Assembly (NCBI GenBank): GCA_023251215.1
Contig: JAHEZF010000011.1
Span: forward strand, 1 to 15,435
Direction of reading: 5' to 3'
Source of the DNA: Sphingobacteriales bacterium
GTDB lineage: Bacteria; Bacteroidota; Bacteroidia; Chitinophagales; Chitinophagaceae
Length of the DNA stretch: 15,435 bases
The notes under the pieces are model-generated. The model searched no databases. It was given only the letters and a program-made list of their open reading frames with translations, and was not told where the DNA came from. Made by a program: the position numbers and the translations under genes. Positions 14,106 through 15,435 of the stretch are shown piece after piece (the first letter of the stretch is position 1; every line of letters begins with the position of its first letter).

Positions 14106-15044
14106 ATGTCCACCATCCTCATCACCGGCGGCACCGGACTTATCGGCAAAGCTCTTACCAAAGCATTGCTGGACAAAAATTATAACGTAATCATTCTTAC
14201 ACGCAATCCTGATAAACAAACTGTTTCCACTTCAAGACTTAGTTATACTAAATGGGATGTAGAAAAACAAGTAATAGATAAAGATGCAATTGTCAGGGCT
14301 GATTATATTGTTCACTTAGCCGGCACCGGGGTTGCAGAAAAAAGATGGACAAAAAAAAGGAAGAAAGAAATTGTCAGCAGCAGGGTGGAAAGTGGAAAAT
14401 TAATTGCAGATACATTAAGAACCTTTCCAAATAATGTGAAGGCAGTAGTCATTGCATCAGCGATTGGTTTTTATGGGCGGGACTCCCTCTCTTTTGGAGA
14501 GGGCCAGGGTGAGGTCTTTGTTGAAACCGACCTACCGGCAAATGATTTTCTTGGACAAACCTGTAAGCAATGGGAAGAAAGCATGGAAACTGTTACTCAA
14601 TTGGGAAAACGATTGGTGAAACTGAGAACAGGAATTGTATTAAGTAAAGAAGGGGGAGCATTAAAAGAATTTTTGAAACCAATGCGGTTTGGTATTGCTG
14701 CTATTCCGGGCAGCGGTAAACAGGTCATCAGTTGGATTCATATTGACGACCTTGTAAGAATGTATATTGCTGCAATTGAAAATGAAAATATGAATGAGGT
14801 TTATAATGCTGTTGCTCCCCGGCCAGTTTCCAATAAGGAATTTACTCTCCGGTTGGCGAAAATAAAAAGAGGACGGTTCTTTGTACCAATTCATGTTCCT
14901 TCTTTCATTCTGAAATTAGTATTGGGAGAAATGAGCATTGAAGTACTGAAAAGTGCAAAGGTCAGTTGTGAAAAAATTCAACAAACAGGATTTGTTTTTC
15001 AGTATCCGTCTATTGAGGCGGCGCTGAAGCAGCTAATCCGTTAG
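14106..15044 (+). CDS. TIGR01777/YfcH-type NAD(P)-dependent epimerase (SDR family, SDR39U1-like)
   Basis: Cytoplasmic extended short-chain dehydrogenase-like protein of 312 aa; substrate unknown for this family. The N-terminal dinucleotide loop GGTGLIG is at 8-14 and LTRNPDK at 31-37. The VHLAGTGVAEKRWTKKRKKE block (69-88) and SSRVESGKLI (91-100) are typical of the TIGR01777 subgroup, as are NDFLGQTCKQWE (146-157), VKLRTGIVLSKEGGAL (171-186), SWIHIDDLVRMY (209-220) and YNAVAPRPVSNKEF (233-246). SAIGFYG (118-124) holds the tyrosine of the active-site region. Residues 126-136 (DSLSFGEGQGE) come from an in-frame hairpin element in a surface-type loop and are additional to the usual family sequence. 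It lies beyond two terminators, so it is probably transcribed separately. A clear TTTG/TAnnTTTG promoter was not found. No functional link to division can be read from the sequence. Confidence 0.92.
   Translation: MSTILITGGTGLIGKALTKALLDKNYNVIILTRNPDKQTVSTSRLSYTKWDVEKQVIDKDAIVRADYIVHLAGTGVAEKRWTKKRKKEIVSSRVESGKLIADTLRTFPNNVKAVVIASAIGFYGRDSLSFGEGQGEVFVETDLPANDFLGQTCKQWEESMETVTQLGKRLVKLRTGIVLSKEGGALKEFLKPMRFGIAAIPGSGKQVISWIHIDDLVRMYIAAIENENMNEVYNAVAPRPVSNKEFTLRLAKIKRGRFFVPIHVPSFILKLVLGEMSIEVLKSAKVSCEKIQQTGFVFQYPSIEAALKQLIR
14483..14514 (+). repeat. In-frame CCCTCTC hairpin element in the epimerase gene
   Basis: Stem CCCTCTC (14485-14491) with GAGAGGG (14497-14503), loop TTTTG, tail CCAGGGTGAGG to 14514. 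The tail is read in the same phase (GGT GAG GT, giving GEV) as the copy in murC, and both copies are preceded by GAC TCC. Confidence 0.75.
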
Positions 15045-15080
15045 TAGTAGTTTCCAGGAATTGTCTGAAAATATTTCCGG

Positions 15081-15434
15081 CTATTTGCTGAAATAAGCCC
15101 TGAACGATTCTGTTAGCCTTGCAAATTCTTTTCTTACCTGGTTCATTCCAATAGCGCCACCCATAAGGCCACTGGCATCTTTTTGTACCATGACGGAATA
15201 AAGATCTTTTTCATTTTTTACGGCCACATACACCCGGAAATATTTCCAGAAGGCGCCTAAAATTACCCGCAGCGTTTTATTGCCCTTCGTGTATATTTTT
15301 CCATTGTCTTTTTCCCCTCTGTATTTATATCCTTCGGAGGTAAAAAACAGGTTGAGCTTATTATCAATCTCTTCTTTGGTGCAGCCGGTGAAGTTATAGA
15401 CAACCCGGTCCTTTGCAAAGTCAACAACAGTAGC
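15081..15434 (-). CDS. Hypothetical protein, C-terminal part (start outside window)
   Basis: The - strand is open from the window edge to a TAG stop (complement 15081-15083), giving 117 visible residues with no start codon needed inside the window. The protein is rich in Lys and aromatic residues (for example YKYRGEKDNGKIYTKGNK, AFWKYFRVYVAVKNEKDLYS). It ends with a glycine-rich segment, SGLMGGAIGMNQVRKEF, and a final helix-like stretch to FRAYFSK. No signal peptide, catalytic motif or membrane helix can be seen in this part. I do not recognise the family. It is convergent with the epimerase gene; the 36-nt gap holds no clear terminator. Coding status is supported by a long open frame at the edge, protein-like composition and a sensible convergent arrangement. 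Confidence 0.75.
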   Translation of the reverse strand, partial: ATVVDFAKDRVVYNFTGCTKEEIDNKLNLFFTSEGYKYRGEKDNGKIYTKGNKTLRVILGAFWKYFRVYVAVKNEKDLYSVMVQKDASGLMGGAIGMNQVRKEFARLTESFRAYFSK

Positions 15435-15435
15435 T

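Overview
The window is the central and distal part of a division and cell wall (dcw) cluster, all on the + strand. It most likely comes from a member of Bacteroidota, and the Chitinophagaceae are my best guess. This rests on several traits: gene order ftsI-murE-mraY-murD-ftsW-murG-murC-ftsQ-ftsA-ftsZ without ddl or murF; a single C-terminal PASTA domain on FtsI; a long MraY (425 aa) with an extra segment before the N-x-x-N-x-x-DGLDGL motif; an FtsZ whose conserved C-terminal peptide is followed by a further tail; A-rich leaders mostly without Shine-Dalgarno sequences; and moderate AT content. The family assignment is inference. No rRNA, tRNA, CRISPR array or transposase gene is visible.

Layout: 5'-truncated ftsI (2-748), murE (785-2248), mraY (2310-3587), a 319-base spacer full of small palindromes (3588-3906), murD (3907-5262), ftsW (5267-6529), murG (6598-7689), a spacer with a hairpin element and a second copy of the murG tail (7690-7788), murC (most likely starting at 7903 or 7873), ftsQ (9345-10451), ftsA (10531-11910), ftsZ (11995-13914) and two tandem terminators (13996-14054). 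After these come an independent SDR-type epimerase gene (14106-15044) and, convergent to it, the 3' end of a gene of unknown function on the - strand (complement 15081-15434). That last gene has no start in the window.

The genes form one pathway. MurC, MurD and MurE add L-Ala, D-Glu and (probably) meso-diaminopimelate to UDP-MurNAc. MraY and MurG build lipid I and lipid II at the inner membrane. FtsW polymerises glycan and FtsI crosslinks it at the septum. FtsQ, FtsA and FtsZ assemble the division machine.

The unusual part is the small repetitive DNA threaded through these essential genes. (1) A hairpin element, CCCCTCTCC-loop-GGAGAGGGG plus a G-rich tail ending GGTGAGG, lies in spacers and also in frame inside murC and the epimerase gene; ftsZ carries the hairpin without that tail. 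(2) An 18-bp palindrome, TCCCGATAGCTATCGGGA, occurs in a spacer, with degenerate copies inside murD and after ftsZ. (3) A third hairpin lies in frame in murC. (4) Three unrelated arrays all with a 7-nt period (AGCTGYG, AACCAGN, TCAATNN) sit exactly at gene junctions; one supplies the ftsW stop codon and the leader of murG. (5) The last 49 nt of murG are duplicated 99 nt downstream, in the same frame, on the other side of a hairpin element, and all seven differences are transitions. Together these look like traces of small non-autonomous elements that insert into, and are tolerated by, essential genes.
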